From: CALBPI01 sp038529355
GTDB taxonomy: Bacteria; Pseudomonadota; Gammaproteobacteria; Steroidobacterales; Woeseiaceae
Length of the DNA stretch: 64,000 nt
Reading direction: 5' to 3'
NCBI GenBank assembly: GCA_038529355.1
Contig: JBCBDU010000011.1
Span: 18,709 to 82,708 of the forward strand
Below, piece after piece: positions 26,751 through 34,013 of the stretch (its first letter is position 1; every line of letters starts with the position of its first letter). The notes under the pieces are model-generated. The model saw only the letters and a list, made by a program, of their open reading frames with translations. It searched no databases and was not told the DNA's origin. The translations under genes and the position numbers were made by a program.

Positions 26751-26800
26751 CGCGCGCCCGGTGATCTCGATGGGGATGCTTGTCGGGCGCGCGACAGTTT
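26751..26800 (+). terminator. Probable terminator after petABC
   Basis: CGCGCGCCCG (26751-26760) and CGGGCGCGCG (26784-26793) form a perfect 10-bp GC stem over a 23-nt loop, followed by ACAGTTTTG. The loop is long and the T-run short, so termination efficiency is uncertain. Confidence 0.55.
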
Positions 26801-26853
26801 TGTTGCCGCAATTGTTGGTTGGGGATATTGGCCCTGGTTCAGGACCTCTCTCA

Positions 26854-26881
26854 TTGGCCGACATTGCTCAGCGACTATAAT
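26854..26881 (+). promoter_or_regulatory. Sigma-70 promoter for sspA-sspB
   Basis: TTGGCC (26854-26859), 16-nt spacer, then a consensus TATAAT (26876-26881), 38 nt before the sspA ATG. Confidence 0.6.
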
Positions 26882-26919
26882 CAGTAAATACAACGATAAG
26901 TATTTCGACGGAGACACAC

Positions 26920-27549
26920 ATGGCAGTTCTGGCCAACCGGCGCTCGATTATGAGCCTTTTTTCTCGCCCAACCTGTATCTACAGCCATCGCACGCGTCTG
27001 GTGCTGGCCGAAAAGAGCATCAACATCGACATCGTCAATGTTGAGGGCAACGATCTGCCTGAAGATTTGCTTGATCTGAATCCCTACCACACGGTCCCCA
27101 CTCTGGTTGACCGTGATCTTGTGTTGTATGACTCGCGCGTCATCGTCGAGTATCTCGACGAGCGCTTTCCGCACCCGCCGCTGATGCCGGTCGACCCGGT
27201 CACGCGAGCCCAATTCCGTCTTGCGTTGTTCCGAATTGAGAACGACTGGTACAAACTTGCCGAGCAAATCGAGGAAGCTGCCGAGAAGAAGCAGGCCACG
27301 CGCGCACGCAAGATTCTGAAGGAAAGCGTATTGGCCAGTGCCGATGTCTTTGCTGCCAAAGAATTTTTCCTCGGCGACGAGTTTTCTCTGGTTGATGCCA
27401 GCGTTGCACCACTGCTTTGGAGGCTGGCGTCATACAACATCGAATTCGGCAAAGGCGGCGAAGCGATTGATGCCTACATGGAACGCATGTTTGCACGCCC
27501 TTCTTTCCGTAGCAGTCTGACCGAGCTTGAGCAGGAAATGCGGCTGTAG
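26920..27549 (+). CDS. sspA: Stringent starvation protein A
   Basis: RNA-polymerase-associated protein with a glutathione S-transferase fold that supports stationary-phase and acid-stress transcription. The 209-residue product has the thioredoxin-like N domain (MSLFSRPTCIYSHRTRLVLA, residues about 11-30), the cis-proline region NPYHTVPTLVDRDLVLYDS, and a helical C domain (FFLGDEFSLVDASVAPLLWR). ATG at 26920 has GGAG upstream; an internal ATG at 26950 is also possible. It is followed 4 nt later by sspB. Confidence 0.94.
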   Translation: MAVLANRRSIMSLFSRPTCIYSHRTRLVLAEKSINIDIVNVEGNDLPEDLLDLNPYHTVPTLVDRDLVLYDSRVIVEYLDERFPHPPLMPVDPVTRAQFRLALFRIENDWYKLAEQIEEAAEKKQATRARKILKESVLASADVFAAKEFFLGDEFSLVDASVAPLLWRLASYNIEFGKGGEAIDAYMERMFARPSFRSSLTELEQEMRL

Positions 27550-27553
27550 CTAA

Positions 27554-27958
27554 GTGACAGGGACGACTACCAATGTCTCGTCAAAACGTCCGTATCTGAT
27601 ACGGGCCATGCATGAGTGGATGAGCGATAACGGTCACACGCCGCATATCGTTGTCGATGCACTACACGCGAACGTTCAGGTACCGCTGGAGCACGTCAAA
27701 GACGATCGTATCGTGCTGAACGTCAGCCACTCCGCCGCCCACGGGCTGCAGCTCGGCAATCATATCGTTGCGTTTAAGGCCCGGTTTGGTGGCAAACCCT
27801 TTGAAGTCAGTGTGCCCGTCGCCGGCATTCTTGGTATCTATGCCCGCGAAACCGGTCAGGGTATGGTGTTCGCCGACGGCGATGATCAAAACGATCCAGG
27901 CCCCGACGACGATGATGACGCGCAGAAAAAATCGCCCCATCTGAAGATCGTCAAGTAA
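27554..27958 (+). CDS. sspB: ClpXP adaptor SspB
   Basis: Delivers ssrA-tagged and other substrates to ClpXP. The 134-residue protein has the substrate-binding SspB core (SSKRPYLIRAMHEWMSDNG to VAGILGIYARETGQGM, residues about 9-105), an acidic linker (NDPGPDDDDDAQ), and the C-terminal ClpX-docking tail PHLKIVK. The only plausible start is GTG at 27554, 4 nt after the sspA stop, with a weak ribosome site, which suggests translational coupling. Confidence 0.93.
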   Translation: MTGTTTNVSSKRPYLIRAMHEWMSDNGHTPHIVVDALHANVQVPLEHVKDDRIVLNVSHSAAHGLQLGNHIVAFKARFGGKPFEVSVPVAGILGIYARETGQGMVFADGDDQNDPGPDDDDDAQKKSPHLKIVK

Positions 27959-27973
27959 CGGCATAGTCTTTTA

Positions 27974-28003
27974 GGTTGCGCTCCGACGAACGTCTGTGCA
28001 ACC
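27974..28003. terminator. Hairpin between convergent sspB and yraN
   Basis: GGTTGC (27974-27979) pairs with GCAACC (27998-28003), with a second small stem inside the loop. No T-run follows on either strand, so this is only a possible terminator. Confidence 0.3.
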
Positions 28004-28055
28004 AACGCTGAGCGCCTGAATTCTGGTTGTCGTGGAAGCATGCAGGTTGGATGTG

Positions 28056-28457
28056 CTAGTCGAGTGAGCTAGCATCGAACGCGTTCTTGACCCACGTCAG
28101 AGTGGGTTTGTCATGCGCTTGCCCGTCAACGCCAATCACATCGAAACGCATCCATGCGTTGCGCCATTTCGGCTGGTGCTGCAGGAAATGCCGTGCTGCG
28201 TTGATGATTCTGCGTTGCTTAACGGCCGTGACTGATTCTGCTGCCGAACCCATAGCGCTGCCGCGACGGTAACGCACTTCGACGAATATCAGGTGGCGCT
28301 GATCGCAAACGATTAGATCGATTTCGCCCAGCCGGCATTGGTAGTTGCGTGCGACGACCTGACAGCCATGGGTCATCAAGTGCCGTTCCGAGATTGCCTC
28401 GGCCCGTGCACCTTGACGATGCCGGCTATCTTTCGATTGCCGTTGCGCCTTCTTCAC
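28056..28457 (-). CDS. yraN: YraN/UPF0102 family endonuclease-like protein
   Basis: Conserved protein with a Holliday-junction-resolvase-like nuclease fold; its cellular role is unsettled. The roughly 133-residue product shows the family core: GARAEAISERHL near the start, VVARNYQCRLGEIDLI, and the catalytic-like FVEVRYRRGSAMGSAAESV. A GTG at 28457 gives the usual length (E. coli 131) but lacks a clear ribosome site. It overlaps the lpoA 3' end by 32 nt, as lpoA-yraN are neighbours in E. coli. Confidence 0.87.
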   Translation of the reverse strand: MKKAQRQSKDSRHRQGARAEAISERHLMTHGCQVVARNYQCRLGEIDLIVCDQRHLIFVEVRYRRGSAMGSAAESVTAVKQRRIINAARHFLQHQPKWRNAWMRFDVIGVDGQAHDKPTLTWVKNAFDASSLD

Positions 28458-30465
28458 GGGAGGTATCTGAATCGTCGGCCATGTTATCACCGGCTGGCGC
28501 AAGCGTAGCGTCGGTGTCGGTGCTATCAAAATCGAGATCGTCACGGGTGAAGTCGAATCTGGGTACCGGTGTATCAAGCACCGGCAGTGCTTCGGGTCTG
28601 CCTGAGTTGAACACGGCCCAATCGGTTTGCCGTCTTATGTGACCATCGTCGCCTAGCGACAATGTACCTGTCGCGCCGGACCAGGTTTGTGCGCCGCTCG
28701 CGCGCTCGTCACTGGTGATCTGCCGCAAAATGCCCCATGTGTCGAAGCCCAGTGCGAACAGTCGCGGCTGGCTGCGTGCGGCAGGAAAATACTCGCGCAG
28801 CATCGCCAGCGGCGTCGACTCGCCACGCAGCTCATCGACCAGCCAGCGGACGTCGGTAAAGCGCACACCGTTCAGATCGGTGTCGGCTTGACGTCGAGCA
28901 ACGCTGTTGACATGTGACGTGGCAAATACTGGCAGGTCACCGGCATAGTGGAAGCGCAATTGCGGTTTCAACCGCCGACCACTGTCGGCGTTGGCGGCCA
29001 TGAAGATGAAGTCGACATCCTGTCGGCGGCGAGGTTCGAATTGCAGCGCACCACCAATGGTCGCGCGCATATTGCGATACCGGGCAACGCTGTCGGTCAA
29101 CAGCATGGCACGCTGGATTTCGTCGTTGTAGTCAGTCTCAGCAGGTACGTATTGCTCGTAGGTCAAGGTTTGACCACCCAGCGCCGCGAACTCGCGGCTG
29201 AATGCGTCGCGCACGCGCTCGCCCCAGCGGGTCGCCGGCACAAATGCAACGGCGCGGCGATGACCTTCGGCAATTGCGCGCGCCGCGACCGCTGCCGCCT
29301 CGTCTTCCGGCGCAAGGCCGAAGCAGAAAAAAGACCCTGGCAGACGCACTGTGTCCGGCGGATAGTTCAGCAGCAACGTGGGTACCGTCGGACCAGCGTA
29401 CGTTGCCAGCTCCTCAACGGCGCTGGGCAATACCGGACCAATAACGAATTGCGCACCATCGTCGATGGCTTGCTGATAGCTCAGCGTAGCGCCATTTTCG
29501 GTAATGTCATAAAAGCGCAGCGTCGGCGCGTTGAGTTGATCACGGTATTGCTCGGCGTAGGCGCTGAGCATGCCGTCGCGCACAGCCTGGCCAATGATTG
29601 CCGATCGACCACTGCTGGTCAGCAGCACTGCCACTGCCGTCGGCATGCCTGCCATGACGGTCGTATTCGTCGCGTCAATACCGGGCACGATAGTGCGCAA
29701 CGCGGGGTGTTGCGGGTAGTCGCGGCGCCACATGGCGAGCCCGCGTTGCGGGCCGCCCGGCACTGTGCCGTCGGCAAGGGTGCCAAGCGCCAGCCAGCCG
29801 GCGAGCGTTGCATCGCTGGTTTGTGCCAGCGCATCGCGCAGCGCTTGCGGTGGGCTTTGTAGCAAGCCGTCCCAAATCATTCGATCGTTGTCGGCGATCT
29901 CCTGTCCGTTGCCGAGCCACAACTCGCGTTGTGCAAATGTTGCCAGCGCGGCCAGCGGATCACCGATCAGGAACTGTGCGTTGCCGCGAGCGGCTTCGGC
30001 GCGAATACGCGCGTCCAGTGACAACGTGCCCATATCAAGTTCTGCGAGCGCACTGAGCGCTCCACGGCCATCGGCGTTCAGGTTGGCCAGTCCGGCGCGC
30101 GCGATGTGCCAGCGGTTACGAATTGCGGTCGCCGGCGGCGTTGTCATTTGCGCCAACGCGGATTGCGCACGGCTCGCGTCGGCTTTGCCGATCCAGGCGT
30201 CGGCCGCGCCCAACAGGTACGGGTCGCGGTCGGCGCCCGAGACGCTACCGGCCAATTGCATGAAGGCAACGGCAGCGCGTTCGTAGTCGCCACGTTGCAG
30301 CAGGCGTTCGGCGCGCGTTGCGGAAATGCCGCCGCCGCTGCCTGGCAGCGTCTCGCACCCCGCAAGCGTTAGTGCGCATACCAGCGCGGCAAGCCAAAGC
30401 ATGGACTGCGTGCAGCGAGCGAAGCGGGTTGCGTTTGCGGGTTGGTCAACGGTTGCGATGTTCAT
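28426..30465 (-). CDS. lpoA: Penicillin-binding protein activator LpoA (LppC)
   Basis: Outer-membrane lipoprotein that in E. coli activates PBP1A from the outside of the wall. The 679-residue precursor has a lipoprotein signal with lipobox LAGC (Cys near residue 36), an N-terminal helical TPR-like domain, and a C-terminal periplasmic-binding-protein-like domain (about 280-620; FVIGPVLPSAVEEL, FVPATRWGERVRDAF). A consensus TATAAT lies at 30550-30555 on the minus strand without a strong -35. Divergent from rsmI. Confidence 0.9.
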   Translation of the reverse strand: MNIATVDQPANATRFARCTQSMLWLAALVCALTLAGCETLPGSGGGISATRAERLLQRGDYERAAVAFMQLAGSVSGADRDPYLLGAADAWIGKADASRAQSALAQMTTPPATAIRNRWHIARAGLANLNADGRGALSALAELDMGTLSLDARIRAEAARGNAQFLIGDPLAALATFAQRELWLGNGQEIADNDRMIWDGLLQSPPQALRDALAQTSDATLAGWLALGTLADGTVPGGPQRGLAMWRRDYPQHPALRTIVPGIDATNTTVMAGMPTAVAVLLTSSGRSAIIGQAVRDGMLSAYAEQYRDQLNAPTLRFYDITENGATLSYQQAIDDGAQFVIGPVLPSAVEELATYAGPTVPTLLLNYPPDTVRLPGSFFCFGLAPEDEAAAVAARAIAEGHRRAVAFVPATRWGERVRDAFSREFAALGGQTLTYEQYVPAETDYNDEIQRAMLLTDSVARYRNMRATIGGALQFEPRRRQDVDFIFMAANADSGRRLKPQLRFHYAGDLPVFATSHVNSVARRQADTDLNGVRFTDVRWLVDELRGESTPLAMLREYFPAARSQPRLFALGFDTWGILRQITSDERASGAQTWSGATGTLSLGDDGHIRRQTDWAVFNSGRPEALPVLDTPVPRFDFTRDDLDFDSTDTDATLAPAGDNMADDSDTSREEGATAIER

Positions 30466-30585
30466 GGTATTGGCATCTTGTGAGCGGGTTTGTCAGGATC
30501 ACGCTCTGACCTAAGCCAATGAGCGCATCTGTGTTGAAACAATATTCTTATTATACCGTGACTGCCGATGCGGGTTGCTGCGTGC

Positions 30586-31434
30586 ATGAGTGATCTTCCC
30601 GGACGCCTCGATGTTGTTGCGACGCCGATTGGTAATCTTGCCGATGCCGCACCGCGCATGCGCGATACGTTGGATGCCGCGGATCTCGTTCTCGTAGAAG
30701 ATACACGTCGCACGGGCCGCCTGTTGCAGCAGTTTGGGCTCAAAAAGCCACTTTTTGCCCTGCATGACCACAATGAAGGCGATGTGACCGACACCCTGCT
30801 TGCGCGCCTGCTGGCTGGCGAGCGCATGGCGCTCGTTTCGGATGCTGGTACGCCGACCATCAGTGACCCGGGGTTTCGCCTGATCCGTGCCGCCCGTGGC
30901 GCCGGCGTTGCCGTGTCGCCGATACCCGGGCCGAGCGCCGTCATAGCGGCTTTGAGCGCATCGGGCTTAGCCACTGACCGCTTTTGCTTTGAAGGTTTTT
31001 TGCCGAACAAGTTCAAGGCGCGTTTGGAGCGCCTCACCGCGCTGCTCGATGAGCGCCGCACCATGGTGTTTTTCGAGTCCGTGCATCGCATCGAAGCCAT
31101 GTTGGTCGATGCGATCGCAACGCTGGGTGGGGATCGTCCGGCATGCGTTGCGCGCGAGCTGACGAAAATGCACGAGCAAATTGTCGATGGCACGTTGACT
31201 GATTTGCGCGCAGCAGTGGCGACGGGCGCGATCCCGTTGAAGGGTGAGTTCGTTGTGATCATCGGCGGCGCCGTCGCCGTTGCTGAGGCGCACAATGCAC
31301 AGGCGAAGCATATGTTGCGGGTGTTGTTGGCCGAGGGCCTTGCCGTCAAGCAAGCGGCGCGCATCGTCGCAACGTTGACGGGTGAGCCGCGCAACGAGCT
31401 CTATCAGGCCGCGTTGACGATTCAGAACGCCTGA
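30586..31434 (+). CDS. rsmI: 16S rRNA 2'-O-ribose C1402 methyltransferase
   Basis: Methylates the ribose of C1402 in 16S rRNA, fine-tuning the decoding centre. The 282-residue protein has the tetrapyrrole-methylase fold: RLDVVATPIGNLADAAPRM at the start, EDTRRTGRLL, the HDHNE segment, SDAGTPTISDPGFRL and PGPSAVIAALSASG. The ATG at 30586 gives MSDLPGRLDVV; an upstream ATG at 30568 adds six unconserved residues. As in many gammaproteobacteria it is divergent from lpoA. Confidence 0.95.
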   Translation: MSDLPGRLDVVATPIGNLADAAPRMRDTLDAADLVLVEDTRRTGRLLQQFGLKKPLFALHDHNEGDVTDTLLARLLAGERMALVSDAGTPTISDPGFRLIRAARGAGVAVSPIPGPSAVIAALSASGLATDRFCFEGFLPNKFKARLERLTALLDERRTMVFFESVHRIEAMLVDAIATLGGDRPACVARELTKMHEQIVDGTLTDLRAAVATGAIPLKGEFVVIIGGAVAVAEAHNAQAKHMLRVLLAEGLAVKQAARIVATLTGEPRNELYQAALTIQNA

Positions 31435-31449
31435 CGCTGACCGCATCGC

Positions 31450-31478
31450 TTGCCCGACGCCTGCGCATGACCTAAGGT
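31450..31478 (+). promoter_or_regulatory. Promoter of the RNase P RNA gene
   Basis: TTGCCC (31450-31455), 17-nt spacer, TAAGGT (31473-31478). The predicted start, about 7 nt downstream, coincides with the first base of the P1 helix of the RNA at 31485. Confidence 0.55.
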
Positions 31479-31484
31479 TCGCCC

Positions 31485-31845
31485 GGGAGTCGGCCGGGCA
31501 ATCGCTGTGTGCTTATGCGCGCGGAGGAAAGTCCGGGCTCCATCGGACAGGGCGCCAGGTAACGCCTGGGAGGCGCGAGCCTACGGAAAGTGCAGCAGAA
31601 AATAGACCGCCATGTACGCATGGTAAGGGTGAAATGGTGCGGTAAGAGCGCACCGCGCTGGTGGTAACAGCAGCGGCAAGGTAAACCCCGCCCGGAGCAA
31701 GACCAAATAGGGGAGCAGCGGCCTTGCGTCGCATCGCCGGTTCCGAGCGAGCTCCCGGGTAGGTCGCTACAGCATGGTGGTGACACCATGCGCAGATGAA
31801 TGATTGTCCCTGACAGAACCCGGCTTACAGGCCGGCTCCCTCTTT
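31485..31845 (+). ncRNA. rnpB: RNase P RNA, bacterial class A
   Basis: Catalytic RNA that trims tRNA 5' leaders. The universally conserved blocks are present: GGAGGAAAGTCCGGGCTCC near 31532, GCCAGGTAACGCCTGGG, GGTAAGGGTGAAA, GGTAAGAGCGCACCGCG, CGGAGCAAGACCAAATAGGG (31694-31713), and 3' GACAGAACCCGGCTTA. The ends pair perfectly as helix P1: GGGAGTCGGCC (31485-31495) with GGCCGGCTCCC (31830-31840). About 360 nt, a normal size. It stands alone between rsmI and the dcw promoter. Confidence 0.97.
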
Positions 31846-31855
31846 TCCTTTGAAA

Positions 31856-31889
31856 TGCCTCAAAATCATCATTTGCGTGATTTTAGGCA
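31856..31889 (+). terminator. Inverted repeat after rnpB, possible terminator
   Basis: TGCCT plus AAAATCA (31856-31868, one bulged C) pairs with TGATTTT plus AGGCA (31878-31889): 12 bp over a 9-nt loop, followed by CATTTTCG. AT-rich and with only four T, so weak as a terminator. Confidence 0.4.
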
Positions 31890-32064
31890 CATTTTCGCCA
31901 CATTTACGCGCTATTTTCTGATTTATGACTGTGCCAGACGTTCAACCTCACGGTCGTTTGCGCAAATTGGCGCGTTTGGGTATTTGTCGCTGAATGACGA
32001 CGCAGTAGTTAGCTCTAATTTAGCAATAAGCTGTAAGGCGCTGAATTTTCGTGCCTTATAGTTG

Positions 32065-32094
32065 GCAAAAAACTCGCAAAAAGTGGCGCAAAAA
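32065..32094 (+). repeat. Three phased GCAAAAA tracts upstream of the dcw promoter
   Basis: GCAAAAA begins at 32065, 32076 and 32088, i.e. 11 and 12 nt apart, near one helical turn. Phased A-tracts of this kind bend DNA; here they end about 43 nt before the mraZ -35 box. Confidence 0.6.
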
Positions 32095-32126
32095 CCGCCT
32101 AAGTGCCTGTCCTGCAACAATAATTA

Positions 32127-32143
32127 GCGTCAAGAGTTGACGC
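32127..32143. promoter_or_regulatory. Perfect 17-bp palindrome over the mraZ -35 box, candidate operator
   Basis: GCGTCAAGAGTTGACGC: two 7-bp arms around GAG. Its right arm contains the -35 hexamer TTGACG, so a dimeric regulator bound here would compete with RNA polymerase. The binding protein is unknown. Confidence 0.5.
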
Positions 32144-32165
32144 AAAATTATCTGCTCCCTATATT
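32137..32165 (+). promoter_or_regulatory. Main sigma-70 promoter of the division and wall cluster
   Basis: TTGACG (32137-32142), exactly 17 nt, TATATT (32160-32165): ten of twelve consensus positions. The start would fall near 32172, about 47 nt before the mraZ ATG, immediately before the TGGGG-type repeats. Confidence 0.8.
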
Positions 32166-32175
32166 TGATAGGAAG

Positions 32176-32200
32176 TGGGGAGAAGTGGAAAAAAAGGGTT
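32176..32200 (+). promoter_or_regulatory. Candidate MraZ operator repeats
   Basis: TGGGG (32176), TGGAA (32186) and GGGTT (32196) recur every 10 nt just downstream of the predicted transcription start. MraZ is known to bind TGGGN repeats at 10-bp spacing before its own gene; only the first copy here is a full match. Confidence 0.5.
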
Positions 32201-32218
32201 TTTTCCGTCGCAAGAACT

Positions 32219-32677
32219 ATGTTTCGTGGTCCATCTAAAGTAACGCTCGATGCTAAAGGTCGTATGGCGATTCCTACTCGCTATCGCGAGCGTATTGCTG
32301 CGCGTTGCGAGAACCACCTGGTGGCCACCGTCGATCGAGGCTGTCTCCTTATTTACCCATTGCCTGATTGGGAGGATATCGAAAGAAAGCTCGACCGTCT
32401 CCCTGCATTGGATAAACAGGCGCGCAGGTTGCAGCGCGTGCTGCTTGGCCACGCCGAAGATCTCGAAATGGATGCGCAAGGTCGTGTGTTGATCCCCAAA
32501 GTCCTGCGTGAATACACGCGCATCGGCAAGCGCGCGATGCTGATTGGTCAGGGGCGCAAGTTCGAGCTGTGGGACGAGGAGGCCTGGAATGCGCGCATGG
32601 ATGCGTGGATGTCGGAAGACGAGGACGAAGATGATGGCGCGCCATTGTCTGCTGTGCTGGAGACGTTGACGCTGTGA
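32219..32677 (+). CDS. mraZ: Transcriptional regulator MraZ
   Basis: AbrB-like ring-forming DNA-binding protein that represses the dcw operon in E. coli. The 152-residue product has the two duplicated MraZ motifs: KVTLDAKGRMAIPTRYR near residue 7 and EMDAQGRVLIPKVLREY near residue 85, each with the DAKGR-type DNA-contact loop. The C-terminal tail is acidic (MSEDEDEDDG). The ATG at 32219 gives the canonical MFRG start. Its GTGA stop/start overlap couples it to rsmH. Confidence 0.96.
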   Translation: MFRGPSKVTLDAKGRMAIPTRYRERIAARCENHLVATVDRGCLLIYPLPDWEDIERKLDRLPALDKQARRLQRVLLGHAEDLEMDAQGRVLIPKVLREYTRIGKRAMLIGQGRKFELWDEEAWNARMDAWMSEDEDEDDGAPLSAVLETLTL

Positions 32678-33612
32678 CGAACACTCATCAGCCCGTCATG
32701 TTGCGCGAGGTGCTGGACGGTTTGGCGATTCGACCTGACGGTTGCTATGTCGATGCGACGTTCGGGCGAGGTGGGCATAGCGCGGCCATTCTCGAGCGAT
32801 TGGGCGATAGTGGCCGTCTTCTGGCATTGGATCGCGATGCCAGTGCTGTTGCCGTGGCCGGCAAGAAATTCGCCGACGAGCCGCGCTTTGCGATTACGCA
32901 TGCGCCGTTCGCGACACTGGCAAGCGTTGTGCGCGATGCAGGGCTGCTAGGTCAGGTTGACGGCTTGCTGTTTGATTTCGGCGTGTCGTCTCCGCAGCTT
33001 GACGATGCCGATCGAGGTTTTAGTTTTCTGCGCGATGGTCCGCTCGATATGCGAATGGATGCGGAGCAAACGCTCACCGCTGCGGCCTATCTTGCTGACA
33101 TCGACGAATCTGCGCTGCGTCAGGATATCGCGCGGTTGGGCGAGGAGCGCCTGGCGGCGCGTATTGCGCGAGCGATCGTGCATGCGCGTGACAAGGCGCC
33201 GATCACGCGCACACTACAGTTGGCTGGCATCGTCGAGGCGGCAACCCCGGCACGTGTGCGTGCGCGCTCCGCACGCCACCCGGCGACTAAAACATTTCAG
33301 GCGATTCGCATGCGCATCAACGATGAATTGGGGCAAATCTCGGATGCGCTTGATGCCGTTGTGAACGTTTTGGCAATCGGTGGTCGCGTATGTTTTTTGA
33401 CGTTCCATTCGCTCGAGGATCGCCCGGTGAAACGCTTCTTGCGCGACCAGTCGGCCGAGGATCCGGTGTATCGCGGTCTGCCGGATGTGCCGCCGCACGC
33501 GCGACCTGCGATGCGCATCGTTGGCAAGGCCTGTGTCGCCGACGATCGCGAGCTCGACGACAACCCGCGCGCGCGCAGCGCACGCCTGCGCGTCGGGGAG
33601 CGATTGCAATGA
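32674..33612 (+). CDS. rsmH: 16S rRNA N4-methylcytidine C1402 methyltransferase
   Basis: Adds the base methyl group to C1402 of 16S rRNA, the same nucleotide whose ribose RsmI modifies. The 312-residue protein shows HQPVMLREVLDGL at the start, the SAM-binding segment YVDATFGRGGHS, DFGVSSPQLDDADRGFSF, and near the C terminus FLTFHSLEDRPVKRF. The start is GTG at 32674, overlapping the mraZ stop by 4 nt. It overlaps ftsL by 4 nt. Confidence 0.97.
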   Translation: MTNTHQPVMLREVLDGLAIRPDGCYVDATFGRGGHSAAILERLGDSGRLLALDRDASAVAVAGKKFADEPRFAITHAPFATLASVVRDAGLLGQVDGLLFDFGVSSPQLDDADRGFSFLRDGPLDMRMDAEQTLTAAAYLADIDESALRQDIARLGEERLAARIARAIVHARDKAPITRTLQLAGIVEAATPARVRARSARHPATKTFQAIRMRINDELGQISDALDAVVNVLAIGGRVCFLTFHSLEDRPVKRFLRDQSAEDPVYRGLPDVPPHARPAMRIVGKACVADDRELDDNPRARSARLRVGERLQ

Positions 33613-34013
33613 GTCTTGAGTCTGTTGCTGCTGCACGCCACAAGCCAGGCGTGAGTTTGTCGCTGGTGGTTTTGTTGCTCGTTGCGTTATGCGTGGCGGC
33701 GATTGCGCTGGCTTACACCAAGCATCAATCACGGCAATTGTTCATCGAGCTGCAAGCGCTGTCGGCGCAGCGCGACGATCTGAATGTCGAATGGGGGCGT
33801 TTGCAACTCGAACAAAGCAGCTATGCCGCGCACAGTCTGATCGAGAAGAAGGCTGCGGAGTCGCTGTCGTTGTTCAGGCCTTCGGCCAGCGAAGTGTTTT
33901 TGATCAGTAACGATGGTGATTATCGCTTCGTCGGTCTCGAGCCGATGAGTGAAGAGCTGGCTCGCCTGATTGAGCAGCGTGCGGAAGACGCTGCCGTGGC
34001 GGCAGCGCAATGA
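33609..34013 (+). CDS. ftsL: Cell division protein FtsL
   Basis: Small bitopic divisome protein that with FtsB and FtsQ activates FtsWI. The 134-residue product has a short basic cytoplasmic N terminus, one transmembrane helix (residues about 16-37, LSLVVLLLVALCVAAIALAY), and a periplasmic coiled-coil (about 40-85, LFIELQALSAQRDDLNVEW). The C-terminal tail is longer than in E. coli (121 residues). ATG at 33609 overlaps the rsmH stop; its own stop overlaps ftsI. Confidence 0.93.
   Translation: MSLESVAAARHKPGVSLSLVVLLLVALCVAAIALAYTKHQSRQLFIELQALSAQRDDLNVEWGRLQLEQSSYAAHSLIEKKAAESLSLFRPSASEVFLISNDGDYRFVGLEPMSEELARLIEQRAEDAAVAAAQ

Noticed and set aside
28030..28078. GCTAG/CTAGC repeat at the yraN stop as a terminator
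   Set aside because: Arms of only five bases and no T-run.
31804..32061. 85-codon plus-strand open frame after rsmI
   Set aside because: It begins inside the RNase P RNA and runs through the AT-rich dcw control region; no ribosome site and no family resemblance.
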